Of a stretch of DNA of 64,000 nucleotides, positions 13,491 through 25,745 are shown in pieces. Source of the stretch: Plectrocnemia conspersa (lineage: Eukaryota; Arthropoda; Insecta; Trichoptera; Polycentropodidae). Each line of letters opens with the position of its first letter. Positions within the stretch are counted from its first letter, which is position 1. The stretch is taken from the NCBI GenBank assembly GCA_009617715.1, contig VTFK01000008.1, positions 3,162,001 to 3,226,000 of the forward strand, in the 5' to 3' direction. The notes under the pieces are model-generated. The model searched no databases, was not told the DNA's origin, and saw only the letters and a list, made by a program, of their open reading frames with translations. The position numbers and the translations under genes are program-made.

Positions 13491-15508
13491 TTTTTTTATG
13501 CGAGCCATGTTTTATTATTTTGCGAGTTCGTGTTGTGTGTGCTGTGTATATGTACATATATGACACATGTGTACATGTGTAATCAAAAACTATTTTGATG
13601 TGCATTATTATCTTGTTAATTAGTAGCATGGTGATTTTGCAACCAGTCTTCGATACTAATCAAAATTTATCCCGCAGTTTTTAATAGCAACCCTCGCGAG
13701 GAATGCATCATATGGAAGAATAATAATCTTCATGCATACCGTTGTATTCAATATATATTATGTATATAAACCTCAGTATTATTATCAAGCGGTTATTACG
13801 CCCGAGCGACGGGGTACATATTGGATTCTGCAACTAGCATGTGTTTGTTCAGCAGATTGTTCTCGGTGATTTTCTTAAATACGCTGCTGCTTGTTTGAGT
13901 GCGAGTCTTTTGTATGTTTTATAAATTTGTCATACACGCTTTCATATTCACGGTTGTTAATTTTGACAAACTTGTGCAAGTATGATTTGCATACGCACAA
14001 AAGGCCGACGAGACGGTCTAGCCTAGCCTTCGCACTCAATTTTAGAGACCATAAAGTTATGCCTTGTAGACTAAAATACATTTTTAACATTAGCTAGTAT
14101 ATGTAGTAATTTCATTGTCGCTATGAATTATTTTTAACACTACTATAAATATATTAAATAAATCGGATCGCAGTGGATTTAATAAAAAAAAAAAATTGGA
14201 CTGCAGAGGATTAAAGAAGTAGAAATTTGTCAACACTGCATTTGTCGTATTTGTTGCACCATATGGCAGATATTTATGATCAATTTTGGGATGATTATCA
14301 CTCGGAATCTCATATGACGTCCGTCGTAAAGGCTAATAGCATTTTGGTTTATTGTGCTTTTAACGCTTATTTGTGACAATTTTTTTCCATTGCGTATTTG
14401 TGATATTTTTTTCAAATTTGTTTTTATGTAGATAATAAGATGGTATGATTCGAGATATTTTTTTTCACAAAATCGAATTTATATGTTTTTATCTTACTGA
14501 ATATAAAAAAAAGTTTCGACCAATATCGAGCATAACATGTTCGGTCAGTCTTTACTTTTATTTGTCGATACAGTAACGAACGATCCATGCAAAACAATAA
14601 ACGAATCCCTTGACTCAAATTCTACTCTCTCTAATACATTTGAAGGCGTTTACTATTTATATAGCAATCGTAGGTTCACCTAGAGACGCATTCGAACCTC
14701 TCTAGTTTACGACTGCCTCAAATTCGACACGTGAACGTGTGTGCACATCGAAATTGCGTCTTCTTTCGATTTGCACGGACGCTCTTTGTTCGATTCTTCC
14801 CGACAGAACTATTTTCTGTCTACTCAGTCACAAATTCACTCGACCTTCTCGGCGATATATTTCTCCGAGAAATTGCGGCGTCTGAAAGCAAACTTTTTAT
14901 ACACATGTATGTATAATATATATAACCAAATATTCCGTGTCTCGTGTATGTTCCAAAATTTTCAGCGGCCGCTTAGTGCTTCCAGATTTCCCTCCATAAA
15001 ACCACCTCAGACTCGTAAACTTTGACTGCCAAGCTCGTTTCCTCTTCTTCCACATGGCATTTGGCGTGTTAAAAATGTTGGCAATATTCGCCATTATTTT
15101 GTCACACGGTGCACGCGATAAAATCTAAGTCCCACACACACGTCTGGCACGGTATGCACTTACAATAATATATTTGCTAGAATATCGGAATCATACAGTT
15201 TCTTCTCGCGGAGATTCTCTCCGTTTACTTGTGGAAATGCAGCTGAAGATGATGGTCGTCGTTTACGGATTCGCGAACGTAAAACCATATGACGCTCCTC
15301 AGAGTGAGCGAGGATTGAATACGAACGACGCGCTTTGAGAAACTCTGTTCTTTGTATTATTATCGGTGTTGATTGAACGTGAGTGCGATTAGTTATTTAT
15401 TAGTATGTATATATTAAATAAGCTTTTAGTTGCTGGAATACAAAATATCGACTTTTTTTTACTTTGGCGATCTGACATAATTATTGATGAAAAAATTAAA
15501 TACCGGAT
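13491..15508. other. Non-coding stretch
   Basis: Nothing recognisable. The segment 14335-14385 shares about 33 bp (TTTATTGTGCTTTTAACGC) with 47608-47645, a trace of a low-copy repeat. The many 60-94 codon ORFs near 14700-15100 overlap on both strands and have no domain features. Confidence 0.45.
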
Positions 15509-15649
15509 CAGTGTTTTTCAACATAGGGCGCCCCCACCGGGGGGGGGGAGGAGCAATGCTCAAATCATTAATATTTGCTATTTTTTTTCTTTCTGTGTTC
15601 TATGAATTTTATAAACTTATTTCAATTATAGTTCCTAGTGAAAGCAAGA

Positions 15650-16600
15650 AAAATTTATTGAATTGAATTTTGGTTTCATACCGTTTACTTATGATGTTCG
15701 TTGTGCGAACACTCTTTGACTAACGAATCCATGAAAAATTATCGTTTAAAGCACATTTAAAGATGAAACGTACCACTTGTGCGAAATATGATTTAAAGCA
15801 AGTTAAGAATATAAACAAGAAATTATTTGTTCTCTAAACGAAATGCTAACAAAAGTCGTACTCTTAAAGCTAATTATGAAATTTCTCTGCTCGTAGCTAA
15901 ATCTGGAAAAAAATATACTGTAGTGACCAAATTAATTAAGACAGCTATATCAGGCTTTCCAAAAAAAAAAAAAACTGGAAATAGATGACAAAGATTCGAA
16001 AAAAATGCCACCAAACAATAGGACTGTTAGTAAGTGCTTCTTCTATAATGGGCAAGAAACGCGGTTTTTAAAATCATGTTGCTTGTACATTGTGTTATTC
16101 ACAAAGAAAATTTACTTTCAAGAAAGCTTTCACCTGAACTAAATGAGATAATACATTATATTATAAAGTTAATTAACTTTATCAAAGCAAATGCTAAATG
16201 TGAACGTTTAAAATGTTGAGAACAACAAACTATTGCTTCATACTAATGGCTTTCAATGGAATTGCCTAAAAAAATTCATAAAAATATTTTCAATTCTTAA
16301 TTAACAGATATCTTAGAAAAATTAAATTTGTTAAATAAACAACACTCAGTAGCAAAAATACATTAATTGATGCTATAATAATGATAAATTGTTTCAGTCA
16401 AAAAATTTAAACAATTTTTTAACTCAATAAGTCAAAAAATTCTTTAAATATGGCTTGTGACTTAAATGACAGATTTTCAGATTTAAAATAAATTGCTTTA
16501 TTTTAAATCTGAAAATCTGACGTAGCCATGCAGAATCAAAAGAACTTTTAGAATTGTAAATTGCTGAATTATTGCCTGTTCAACACTACAATGACGTGGC
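15650..16600 (+). pseudogene. hAT transposase pseudogene, ZBED5/FAM200-like
   Basis: Fragments in shifting + strand frames follow the order of ZBED5/SCAND3-type hAT transposases. In order they are: a FGF.P..YDVRCANTL stretch leading to LTNESMKNYRLKAHLK (BED-finger end); LKANYEISLLVAKSGKKYT, then LIKTAISGF; DDKDSKKMPPNNRTVSK; HCVIHKENLLSRKLSPELNE followed by IKLINFIKANAK; LLLHT; and LTDILEKLNLLNKQHS. A poly-A run at 15961-15972 shifts the frame, and stops are numerous. The C-terminal dimerisation region is missing or unrecognisable. A 21-bp perfect inverted repeat lies in its 3' part (16470-16519). Confidence 0.85.
16470..16519. repeat. Perfect 21-bp inverted repeat, 8-nt loop
   Basis: CAGATTTTCAGATTTAAAAT plus one further A (16470-16490) is followed by loop AATTGCTT and its exact reverse complement (16499-16519). 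The arms pair perfectly. It lies inside the hAT pseudogene and may be a local inverted duplication made during decay. Confidence 0.9.
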
Positions 16601-16677
16601 TTTGTGTCGAGACTAGGGTTTCTCTATTCCCGGAATCCCGGGTCTCGTAATATGTTGATAATTTTTTTTACGTCTAA

Positions 16678-17772
16678 TGCTTGCACTACACTCTTTGGAA
16701 GTTGTCCGAACCGAAGTTCAACTGAAGTCGGCCAAGGTCGCCGACTTCCGAGTAGCGGCCACACTGCCACAAATTTCATATGCCGTCCGGATGGCGGCCA
16801 CTAACGACGTCTGCACGGCGGCTGTTGTCACATTCAGCTGACATATTTGCGCGCAATCAAAAAATGTGACAAATAATCGCAATTTTTAAATTGTCATTTT
16901 ATTAAAATTACGCTACTGATAATTATAAAAGTTTGTGTGGGCACTCACCAATACAATGTCAGTGAAAACTTTTCGGTCGTAAATATTCAATTTACGCAAA
17001 ATCTTTATCGGCTTTTGCAAAATGCCATAAGGCATAAAAATGTTACTTCAGATTACGAACACCACATCTGTGACTATCCTAGAATTCGTCGCCATCGATT
17101 TTAAATAAGAATTCGTTATGGTGTGACATTTATATAAACCGATCTAGAAAAATACCTAAGGATATTCGAAACGATTTTTTTAACAAAATCAAGTACCACT
17201 AATTATTTTTTAATTATTTAATTTTATATGAAAAAAATATAATAACGATATCTGTTAGAAGAATATACTATCAAAAATATAATTAATCCCTTTTGGTGCC
17301 CTAAAATATTCAAAGATAGCAGTAAAAGTCTGTTGAAGTCCCCGATAAGCATGTTGTATTAAAACTTGACCACGTGACCACGATGCAGCGCTCGTCATGC
17401 GTGTTGAACATAGGACGTTTACGCGCATACTGAAATGGAAGCGAGTTAATCGTTCTATCTCAGTTTGCGAAAAACTATATCATTATCTGTTTCACTCTCG
17501 TCACTTAACACGCGAGAGAACGAAAGGGGAAGTATCTTACCGCTCGCGGTCGAAAGAGCAGCTCTGACTTCGGTCCGTTTGCCGACAATGTTTGGAAGCG
17601 CTCGAAGCTGGCCAAGTCGACTGAATTACTCTCTACTTTAATTACTTTACCTCCCGTTCTCGGTAACCTCGAACAACTTCCGAGAGATTTTAGAGCGGGC
17701 AGAACCAAACTCGACAGAAGTTACCCCATATATTCTCCGTCCTTGGCCAACTTCCAGAGAGTAGTGCAGGCA
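16678..17772 (-). mobile_element. Non-autonomous PIF/Harbinger-like element, copy 1 (1095 bp)
   Basis: The left end TGCTTGCACTACACTCTTTG and the right end CAGAGAGTAGTGCAGGCA are inverted repeats. Both are flanked by TAA (16675-16677 and 17773-17775), a 3-bp target duplication of the PIF/Harbinger type. Relative to copies 2 and 3 it is inverted: its left-end sequence (GTCCGAACCGAAGTTCAACT) corresponds to their right end. No transposase is encoded; the small ORFs inside are not conserved in frame among the copies. Confidence 0.85.
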
Positions 17773-17775
17773 TAA

Positions 17776-20554
17776 TATTTCCTTTAAAATATAAGTATTA
17801 TCATGGTACCATAATATCTCTAATTTAATATCGATAAAAGTATTTTTTGTGCACCTCTGCAGGGTTAAAAACTGCTCAATCATTCTTACAAGCCTTGTTT
17901 TAATGCAAACAGTGCAAACATCGAAATTTAGATAGTAATCCAAACAGGCTATTCATTGTATTATCAAATCAATAAAAATCAAATCATTGAAATACAACTT
18001 TAATCAGTAAATTTTCGGCAAAAATATTAAGCAGAGCATATATAAATATTTTTATATTACTTCCAATGAACATTATGAGAACGGATAAAAACGTTCTTCA
18101 AACAAACAATGAACCAATCAATTCTAAATATCATAAATAAAAAAAATCAATTAACTGAACATGTTTCAATTTCTCACGGAGCTTAAAGCTTTTATGAGTC
18201 GTAACTCACTTAAAAAAATATCGTAGAAAAATAAATTATATTTCTGTGAACTTTAACATCAATATATTGTAATAAAGAACGCTTTCATATTAAAAGTGGT
18301 AGGGGGATGTTGTTGCAAAGGATTAAAACAGACTTTACGACCGAAATGAAAAATATTTTATTCAACGTTCCTGGAAAGCTTCGTTCGCGTGTTTCGCGAG
18401 TTTCGGTGCAACAACCAACCGCACTAAGCGCTTTATGCGACTCGTGTAAATTTTCAAAGTGTTATTATTACATCTATATATGTACACACGTGTTTATATG
18501 ATATTATGTGAAACATACACACGTATATGTATACTCTTATGTGACGCGACGTGTCGTACAAAGTTTATTGTTCAATGTTTTGAAGCGAAATTTGAACAAA
18601 GGATATCATAGTTTCAGTCATAAGTCAGAGTGAAACTTGCGCGTTTAACTCGCCAGTCGTTGCGGTTGAATTGCCGATTAAATGCAAACAAGATAACTGA
18701 TAGTTCATAGCTAACTGCAGTAGTTTAATTACTCGCACGTCGAATATGAACGGTCCCGCATGATTTCAACGTTATGAAGATAAACATTTGGATTGTACAG
18801 CAGTATTATATAATACATTATTCTTGTTTTTGTTAAAATGATAGCACCCAAAGGAAAACGGTCCGATTTAAAATCAGCATCTTTTGATAAATTGCGCGCT
18901 CAGGAAAAATGTGAAAACGATCTCGGTGTATCCCAAGAATGTAGTTTCTTCTTTGTTCGGAACGATTCAATCAAAAGTATGGTTCGAATCTGACATTTGC
19001 ATGTCGTCCTCGGGAGCGGAAGGTTTCCAAGATCGACCTCACTTCGTAACTCAGAGCTTTTTCAGCCATGTCGACAATAACGAGATGGCCGAGAAACGTA
19101 CGAAGTTTCGTACTTGTTGATATTATCCTGCTTTACGAGGATTTTCCTTGACATTATCCCTATTTCCCTTCTTCTATTGTGTATTTTGCGATTCGTCCGA
19201 TTTCGAGATATGCTTAGATACGTTTTGTATGACTACATTATGTAAATTTCGAAACATACTTATTTGATTCACGCTACTGATATCAGATATTGTAAAATAA
19301 AATCAAATCAAAACCAGTTATACTTTATATTAATTTTAGATTCAGACTCTGCCACATATTTTCTACAATAGTAATTATATCCAGGCCTACCGAGGGGGAG
19401 AGGCGACAAATTCCTGGGACCCGTTCTCCTTTGAGGAGCTCAACTCATAGCAATAATATATTATATTTATAAAATAAGTAAAAACCGATTTTAAACAATG
19501 AATCTGAACTAAACTAAAGTTGTTTGAGATGTATCTAAATACTACATATATTTTTTTCGGCGTGATGATCAATCCGAGAAAGGTGGCGAATTTCTACGAA
19601 TATAAATTTCTGTTGGTCGATAAGGCAAATTGGAAATGGCTATATGCGTTATCTTCTTTCAATGCGATTATTCTTAAACCTTAATGATTAATCGCGCGTC
19701 AAGTGGTCTTTTATTTAATATTATTATTCAAAGGGACAGGTTGTAGTTTTTTGACACGGCTCCGTTTGTTTGCAAATTATTGTTGACTTTATTGCTTTTT
19801 GAACGATTAAAAAAATAGACACGAGAGAAAATATTTAAAATATAAATTAGATTTAATGTAGAAAAATAAATTATACATAAAGTTTCATGTGCGTATTCTT
19901 AAAAGAAAATCTAGGAAAAAAACTATCTTGAATCAATCTGAAAATAGTTTTTTAATATGGCATTTCAGTAAAATCATATTGAAATACTTTTTTATCAGTA
20001 GATATATATTTTTACCAGGTAAATATAATTATCTGCAGGTGCTAGTAAAATGATATGATTTCAACTTTTCTATATATAGTAATATATATATATTTACATA
20101 CATACCATTATTTATTTACATCCAATGTATTTTATGGTAAAGTTATATTTTCACTTGTAAAATCCAGATACAGTTCACCAGTATATATATTTCTACTAGC
20201 GAAAATATAATTTAACTGATAGGGGCTAATATGCTGCTCTAAAATGTTTATGAAACTCAATTTGACAGTTGCGAAACGTCTATTTGTTGTTCATAACCAA
20301 ACCCAATGAAAGTTTTGAAATTAATTATGGTTTTAAAACTTTTATTAGGTCGAGTCCAAAATACATATTAAGCCAACTCATCTCTCAAGAGAAAGTATGC
20401 GCAAGAATAAGTACACACAGATATATCACTTCACATATTGCTCCACAGTTTGTCTGTATTTCGATATTACACCATGTTTTAAAAATATGATATCTATTCT
20501 TGCCGATATTATTATGGACTTCTAATCTAAAAGGGCTGATCAAAGTATTTTCAA
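17776..20554. other. Non-coding stretch
   Basis: No gene or repeat end recognised. ORFs at 18307-18501, 18884-19120 and 19387-19572 have no domain features. T-rich and TA-rich runs are common. Confidence 0.5.
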
Positions 20555-20890
20555 ACCGAATTTTAGTCAATAGGAGAACGCAAAAAGAATTATCACTTCT
20601 CAGAAGTCTAAATTTCACGTCAAAAGCAATAAAATCGTGTCGGCGCCGTCGCAGTGGGAACACTCGGTAACGAGCGTTCCCATTGCAAGGGCGACGGCAC
20701 GATTTTATTGCATTTTACGTGAATTTTTGCCTTCTGAGAAGTGAAAGTTTTTGTGCTCCCCTATTGGTCAAAATTTTGTGTAGATGTGCTTTATTCTATT
20801 CTCACTCTTAATATTGTTATAAAAAGTCTTAATATAAACGCTTTATAATCGAGCGTTTTCACCGCGATGGCACGATTTTTGTTGCTTTTG
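20555..20890. repeat. Foldback (palindromic) repeat plus a third half-copy
   Basis: An imperfect palindrome with arms of about 100 bp centred near 20668. The left arm (about 20564-20665) and right arm (about 20671-20769) share, inverted, GTCAATAGG/CTATTGGTC, CTTCTCAGAAG/CTTCTGAGAAG, and a CAATAAAATCGTG/CACGATTTTATTG core. A third, diverged copy of the right arm's inner part is at about 20848-20895 (GAGCGTTTTC, GATGGCACGATTTT). This suggests a foldback MITE with a neighbouring tandem half-copy. No ORF. Confidence 0.8.
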
Positions 20891-20895
20891 CCCTG

Positions 20896-23094
20896 GACTG
20901 GAAATTCACTATATAGCAACACTGAACAGCAAAAAAACAATATTATGGTATTTTAATGCCTAATTTTAAGAGATTAACTTATACTTATTATTTTTTATCA
21001 AAAAATGATATTACGATGTTTAAAAAAAATATAAAATGCCATTTTTTATATGAGGCCCAGAATCATTGTTTCCCCAGGGCACGGGTTTGTTCTCTGCGGC
21101 CCTGGTTATATCATATTCTTTAATATTTGACCGTTAACGATGTTATTTTTTTTTAATTATCTCTTGATGTAATATAATTCACGCAGCTATTTCAGTCTAA
21201 CTTTATTTTACATAAATTTTGAAACTCGTCTGGAAAAAACACTAATAGGTTCGCATCGAATTAGCATTTTTTAAACTATCCTTTATATTTATAGGACGGC
21301 CACCTTTGAACCAGCTTTTTAAAAAAGTTGGTTTTGAATATGGAGCTGAACATAAATGTGATTGCTTCTCAACTTTTCTCCCATTATTCGCCCAATCTTC
21401 CTCGAAGGATCATTATAAAATATGTGACACTACATCTTACTATGAATCATGTCAATTGATCGTACCGTAACTTATTTAACTTTTTTCCTTAATATGGTCC
21501 TTTGTTAAAATATTACAATATATACTTAAAGCAATTGCTTTCCAACTTACATAAACTATCGGAAATATCGCATGCACCGAGAGACGCCTTATTAACGGCG
21601 GCCACGAACAAAGCGCGAAAACCCTACTTTTTCCTCGCTTTTCGCACGGTTCGTAAAATTTTGCATCACAATGAAGATCTCGGAGGTAGCGTGGGTGCGC
21701 TGCATCATCCCCTATTCAGAATCGTTCTACCGTGGCGCGATAATCTACGGGGACTCCGCTGGATCGAGACGCAGAAGCAAATAAGTGCGCAAATATTATA
21801 GACTTACATAGATTGCATCGGCGGAAGGACGTTTGGCAATTTATGGTCCGACGGACCCGAATAAAGATTAGGACTTCAGAGCGAACATATTATATGTTAT
21901 ACAGAAGCAGCGATCGTGAACATTACTGCTATTTGTCGACTATAAAGCGTATTACATTAATATACAAATATATAGTTTCGCAAACTATCTGGAAATAGTT
22001 CTGAATGGCGCGCCGCGACTGATTCACCGGATACATTTTTAAAACGCAGTTAAATTTAGACTTGAACGGCTCTGAAACATTGCGACATTATCGCAGTTTC
22101 GAAAGCTGAAAAATACACAAAGGAAAACCGCAGATCTTATCTCTCGTAAGCGAGAGAAGATTTAATGCATATGAGATGCGTTTTTTATGTAAAAAAACGG
22201 GTAAATTCGCCGAAAGTATTAGAGTTTGTTGGTGACTCAAATAATTGTAGAAAAATTCTAAATTTCTATATATCGAAAATCGTTAATAATTACTTATAAT
22301 TAAAAATCACATAAAGAACGACCAACTTCAGTTTCCGAACTTTTTTGAAATTAATTAAAAAAATGTAAAGATATTCTTAAAATTGTGTGTGTGTTTTTTT
22401 TAAATATATAGAATAAAATCTGAACTTTAAAAAAATAATTGGGATATCTTCAGTTTTTTTCTAATAATTAATCATTTGATTTGTGTTGGATATAAATATA
22501 TAAATATAATTAAATATTATTTTTGAAAAATTCACAATTTAAAAACGAGGATTAGTTCAATATATTTTTTTAAATTAAGTTAGTCAGTAAGAATCCTGAA
22601 ACAGTTATATGGGGTATATTTTTAAAATAAAGATGGAAGCGATTTTTTCTAATCAATTACCAATTCTGTTAATTCCATATTTCTGATGATACAAGCTTTC
22701 ATTTGCAGCACCGTTATGCTAGCAAAATTATAAAATAAGCGTTTTTAAAAGTGTCGTGATTTGAAAGCAGAAGAGTGACGTTAATGATGAAGAAATGTGT
22801 GAATGTGCTCATCCGTTGTCACTGATGAACTTATAAAACAATTTATTTGAAAGGTGTTGAACTATTAATTCACTTTATAAATAATATGTTATATATAAAT
22901 TACAGTGTTTTTTAATTGTCAGTATTTAAAGTCTAATGTGCATTTTTTTAAATTAATATAAAAAGGTTTATTATATATTATTTTTATAGCTTTAAGTTGA
23001 ATGAATTATAAAAAAAATAGTAATATTGCTGTTATTTCACACTAGGCTAACTATAAAAAAAATATTTTTTTTAGTTAGCGAGCTCTTATTATTA
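20896..23094. other. Non-coding stretch with a possible hAT end and a GC-richer patch
   Basis: Near 21057-21108 the - strand reads CAGGGCCGCAGAGAAC then CCCGTGCCCTGGGG, resembling one end of a hAT-type element; its partner was not found. 21570-21880 is GC-richer and holds a 99-codon + strand ORF (21502-21801) with no recognisable domain. The remainder shows nothing. Confidence 0.4.
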
Positions 23095-23295
23095 AATATG
23101 TTATTTAGAGCGAAGTAGCAAAATATCTTTATTAAATTTAAGCATGAAGTCAGGTATTTAACAGTCGTTTTCCAATTTTCGTTACTGTCCTGTTTATTTT
23201 AGAGAGGTGGTGGCAGAGTTTATGAAAATAATTGCTTCTGTTTTAATTCGGTTGATTTCGATTTTCTTCCCTTCAATTTCTGTGTGATTAGTGAG
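23095..23295 (+). repeat. Dispersed repeat family Y, copy 1
   Basis: About 200 bp matching 48105-48300 in the same orientation. Shared blocks are TTATTAAATTTAAGC.TGAAGT, TATTTAAC, TACTG.CCTGTT and GTGAAAATAAT-like runs, then TTCTGTTT.AATTC. Non-coding; the element type is unknown. Confidence 0.65.
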
Positions 23296-23924
23296 ACTTT
23301 CCCAGGTATAGCCAGTGTCTGTTGCATGTCGCATTGTTGTAGACAACCCATATTTCATCTCCAGTTCTTAATCGAAAAAGGCTCCTGCTTTTTTTTTCTT
23401 GATTCAAAGCAACACATGTTGAAACACAATGACAATTGTGGAGTCAAAATTTTAAACCCATCTTATTATTTTGATGTACATCAATGTCAATTATGACCTT
23501 CAACTTGACACCATTAGGTTTCGAAGATCGCCACGCACGTCCTTTATTAATCAATAAAAAAAATCCTGATAAAATTTTTTTAAACCACCTCTGTCAGTCA
23601 AAATTTTAGTGGCATATTTCCCCGTACACGTCGCAAATTATCTTTACGAAATTCATAAAGTAAAAAGTGTCGTAAATTTACTTTTTCAGCAGACATTTCA
23701 AAACAATATTATGACCCTACTGCTCGCTGGCTATGCCATAATTAAACATAAATTAGCAGGGAAGTGCACCTTATATAATAGAATAGAATAGTTTAAAAAC
23801 ATATGTTAATTATCAATTCAGCGAAAAAAAAAATATTTTGTTAGCATCATAAAAAAACGTCAAAACTATTTCAGTACCCGATTTCGAACTATTTAAATAA
23901 GATAAAAATCGTTCTAATGTATCT
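23296..23924. other. Non-coding stretch between repeats
   Basis: Two ORFs (70 and 60 codons) show no domain features. Nothing else is recognisable. Confidence 0.45.
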
Positions 23925-24135
23925 TCCTTATTATTTAAATTTATTTTTTGGGTGCAACTTTAAAAATAGTTTTCAATGGCAACTTGGTCGGGCTTTTTAA
24001 AAAAAAATATTAATCCAAGCCGCTGCTTCTTTTTTTTAATAGAAAATCAAGGTCTAGTGTAAGTTCCGAGATTAGAAATGGCAGAAAAGTCAGGAATTAC
24101 TGGGTCGTTTCGACAGAGAAGTCAATCCTGAAATA
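23925..24135 (+). repeat. Dispersed repeat family Z, copy 1
   Basis: Matches 37145-37445 in the same orientation. Shared blocks are ATTTTTTGGG.GCAACTT, AAAATAGTTTTC, TTGGCAAC, AGCTGCTTATT-like, TAGAAAATCA and GCACAAAAGTCGGGAATT-like runs. Non-coding. The copy at 37.2 kb has a ~60-bp extra segment in the middle. Confidence 0.7.
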
Positions 24136-24889
24136 TAACATTAAATGGACTTGTCTTTAATTTATTAAAATCCCTCGTACTTAATAAACTGTTGTGATGT
24201 ATTAAATCTATTATTAAGATGTCGTAAGCTTTAAGCATAATTCATATATGGCATATTCGAATGTGCACATCCGACAAAAGTATCATTGCGGATGTATTAT
24301 GAATGTGTTTTCCAAATCGTGCACTTTTGCATATCCCTTCTTCCGCGAAATGCAAATATCTTACATGTACTTCTATAATATAATACAGAAAGGTTTCCTT
24401 TATGGCTCATGGCTATATGTGCTTTATTTATTTTACTCATGTTCGTTTTCTACTATTGGGACGTTGTTGAATTATGCTTATGCACTACGGGGTGCTCTGT
24501 TTATTTTCTCATATTCAAAGCGGTGTGGGAGGATATCTTTTGTTCGTTGTGGGGACCTTCGCAAATAGAGCTGCAATTAAACTGGTAGAACAATTACCGA
24601 GTGATAAAGCCATAATAACACGGCGGCGCTGCGACGAACTTAATATTATATTATTACCTTCTCGTTATGACTTGATTGGATTCAACAACCATTAAATTAT
24701 ATAGATTAAAAGTTATTTTTATTGATACTAAAATTTTTAATGATACACTGCTATAAAATATTTGTTCCGTAAAGTAATTAATGCAGCGGATTATCATGCG
24801 GTTGAAAATTAATTAAAGTTTATTAATATGATATAATACAATTTGTTCATTTAATTAAACCAAAATTGATTTGAGGTATACACATAAGA
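24136..24889. other. Non-coding stretch
   Basis: A 106-codon ORF (24248-24568) and an overlapping 73-codon ORF have no recognised domain and no splice context. No repeat was recognised. Confidence 0.4.
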
Positions 24890-25200
24890 GATTCTCTGAC
24901 AGATATCGTCCAATCTAACGAGTGGCTTTGTTGTAAAAGAGATAATTGCATCTGCATCGAATGCAAATGCGTCGGGCGGCGCGTGTGATGCCGGCGACTT
25001 CCGTTTGTATCGCTGAGAAGAATCTTGGTCCATTGTGCTCGTTAACCCCGCGACTGCAAGAAGCAGTTAAAAGCGAGCCGATGGCACGCATAGTTAAAAT
25101 GGTCCGGTTAACCTCGCCAGCGCCTGTGGAGGTCCAGGACCCTTTCTCTCGATACGTCCTTGATTTGTGGCCATCTGGGCGGTCTTTTGCGTAAAAATAA
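24890..25200. other. GC-rich block, open in several frames
   Basis: A GC-rich island with open frames on both strands: + 24946-25194 (82 codons), - 24915-25208 (97 codons), and - 24851-25033 (60 codons, beginning MDQDSSQRYKRKSPAS in a fair start context). The - strand 60-codon frame has the most protein-like composition at its N-terminus but no recognisable family. An exon, promoter or repeat fragment are all possible. Confidence 0.4.
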
Positions 25201-25409
25201 TAATACATATATATGTTTGACCTTGTCTGTGTCGTGCTGAGAAAAGAGTAAATTATGAGGCAGTTTATATCTTTATGCGAGAAATGTGTTACTGTACGTA
25301 TATGAGCCAGTGATTTTGATAATGGATCAAGTAAAAAATATATTTTTTTTTAATTTTATTTATGTTAAGTCGATGACTTCAAATGTCATATTGGCCTCAA
25401 ATTGTCTGG

Positions 25410-25520
25410 AAGATTGCTATTAGTGATTGTTATAATTATAAATTCTGATCGATCATTCAGATTAGGTTATCATAGATTTTCCTAATCCTACGTGCTACTA
25501 CCGTGACGAATAATTCCTTT
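25410..25520 (+). repeat. SINE body fragment
   Basis: It contains TTAGTGATTGTTATAATTA, TCTGATCGATCATTCAGATT and the TTTTCCTAATC run, in the order seen in the SINE copies at 10.6 and 35.9 kb. The tRNA-like head is missing. Confidence 0.65.
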
Positions 25521-25614
25521 CAGTCTTACTTATATTGATTGTGTATATCCTGTTATGTTTCAATGAAAGATTTACTATAAATTATTATCTCACAGAGGTG
25601 CACGTGATATCAAA

Positions 25615-25745
25615 AATTGTCTTACGTGTATTATTATATATACCGTTCATTCAAAGCAATACGATTTACAGAGTAGAAAATTAAACGTTGAGCGTTTCAT
25701 TTTAAAGCGAGCGTGTCAGGAAGCGTCTTAGAACAATTATATATA
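25615..25745 (+). repeat. Dispersed repeat family X, copy 2 (partial)
   Basis: Holds the distal half of family X: CTTACGTGTATTATTATATA, ATACGATTTACAGAGTAGAA, GTTGAGCGTTTCA and CTTAGAACAATTATAT. It matches 2880-3200 (+) and 32765-33060 (-). Confidence 0.75.

Larger units (their letters stand above)
15509..16677 (+). mobile_element. hAT-type transposon remnant (Buster/ZBED-like), 3' end lost
   Basis: The left end CAGTGTTTTTCAACATAGGG at 15509 fits the 5' inverted repeat type of hAT elements. It leads, through a C-rich then G-rich stretch (ten G at 15539-15548), into a hAT transposase pseudogene at about 15650-16600. The matching right inverted repeat was not found; the sequence is interrupted at 16678 by a TAA-flanked Harbinger-like element and does not obviously resume after it. 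Confidence 0.75.

Noticed and set aside
15405..15666. Two overlapping + strand ORFs near 15.5 kb
   Set aside because: They run over the inverted repeat and G/C homopolymers of the hAT remnant and are not related to its transposase frame.
21502..21801. 99-codon ORF as a gene
   Set aside because: No recognisable domain, no splice context; only modestly GC-richer than its flanks. Kept as a patch, not called as CDS.
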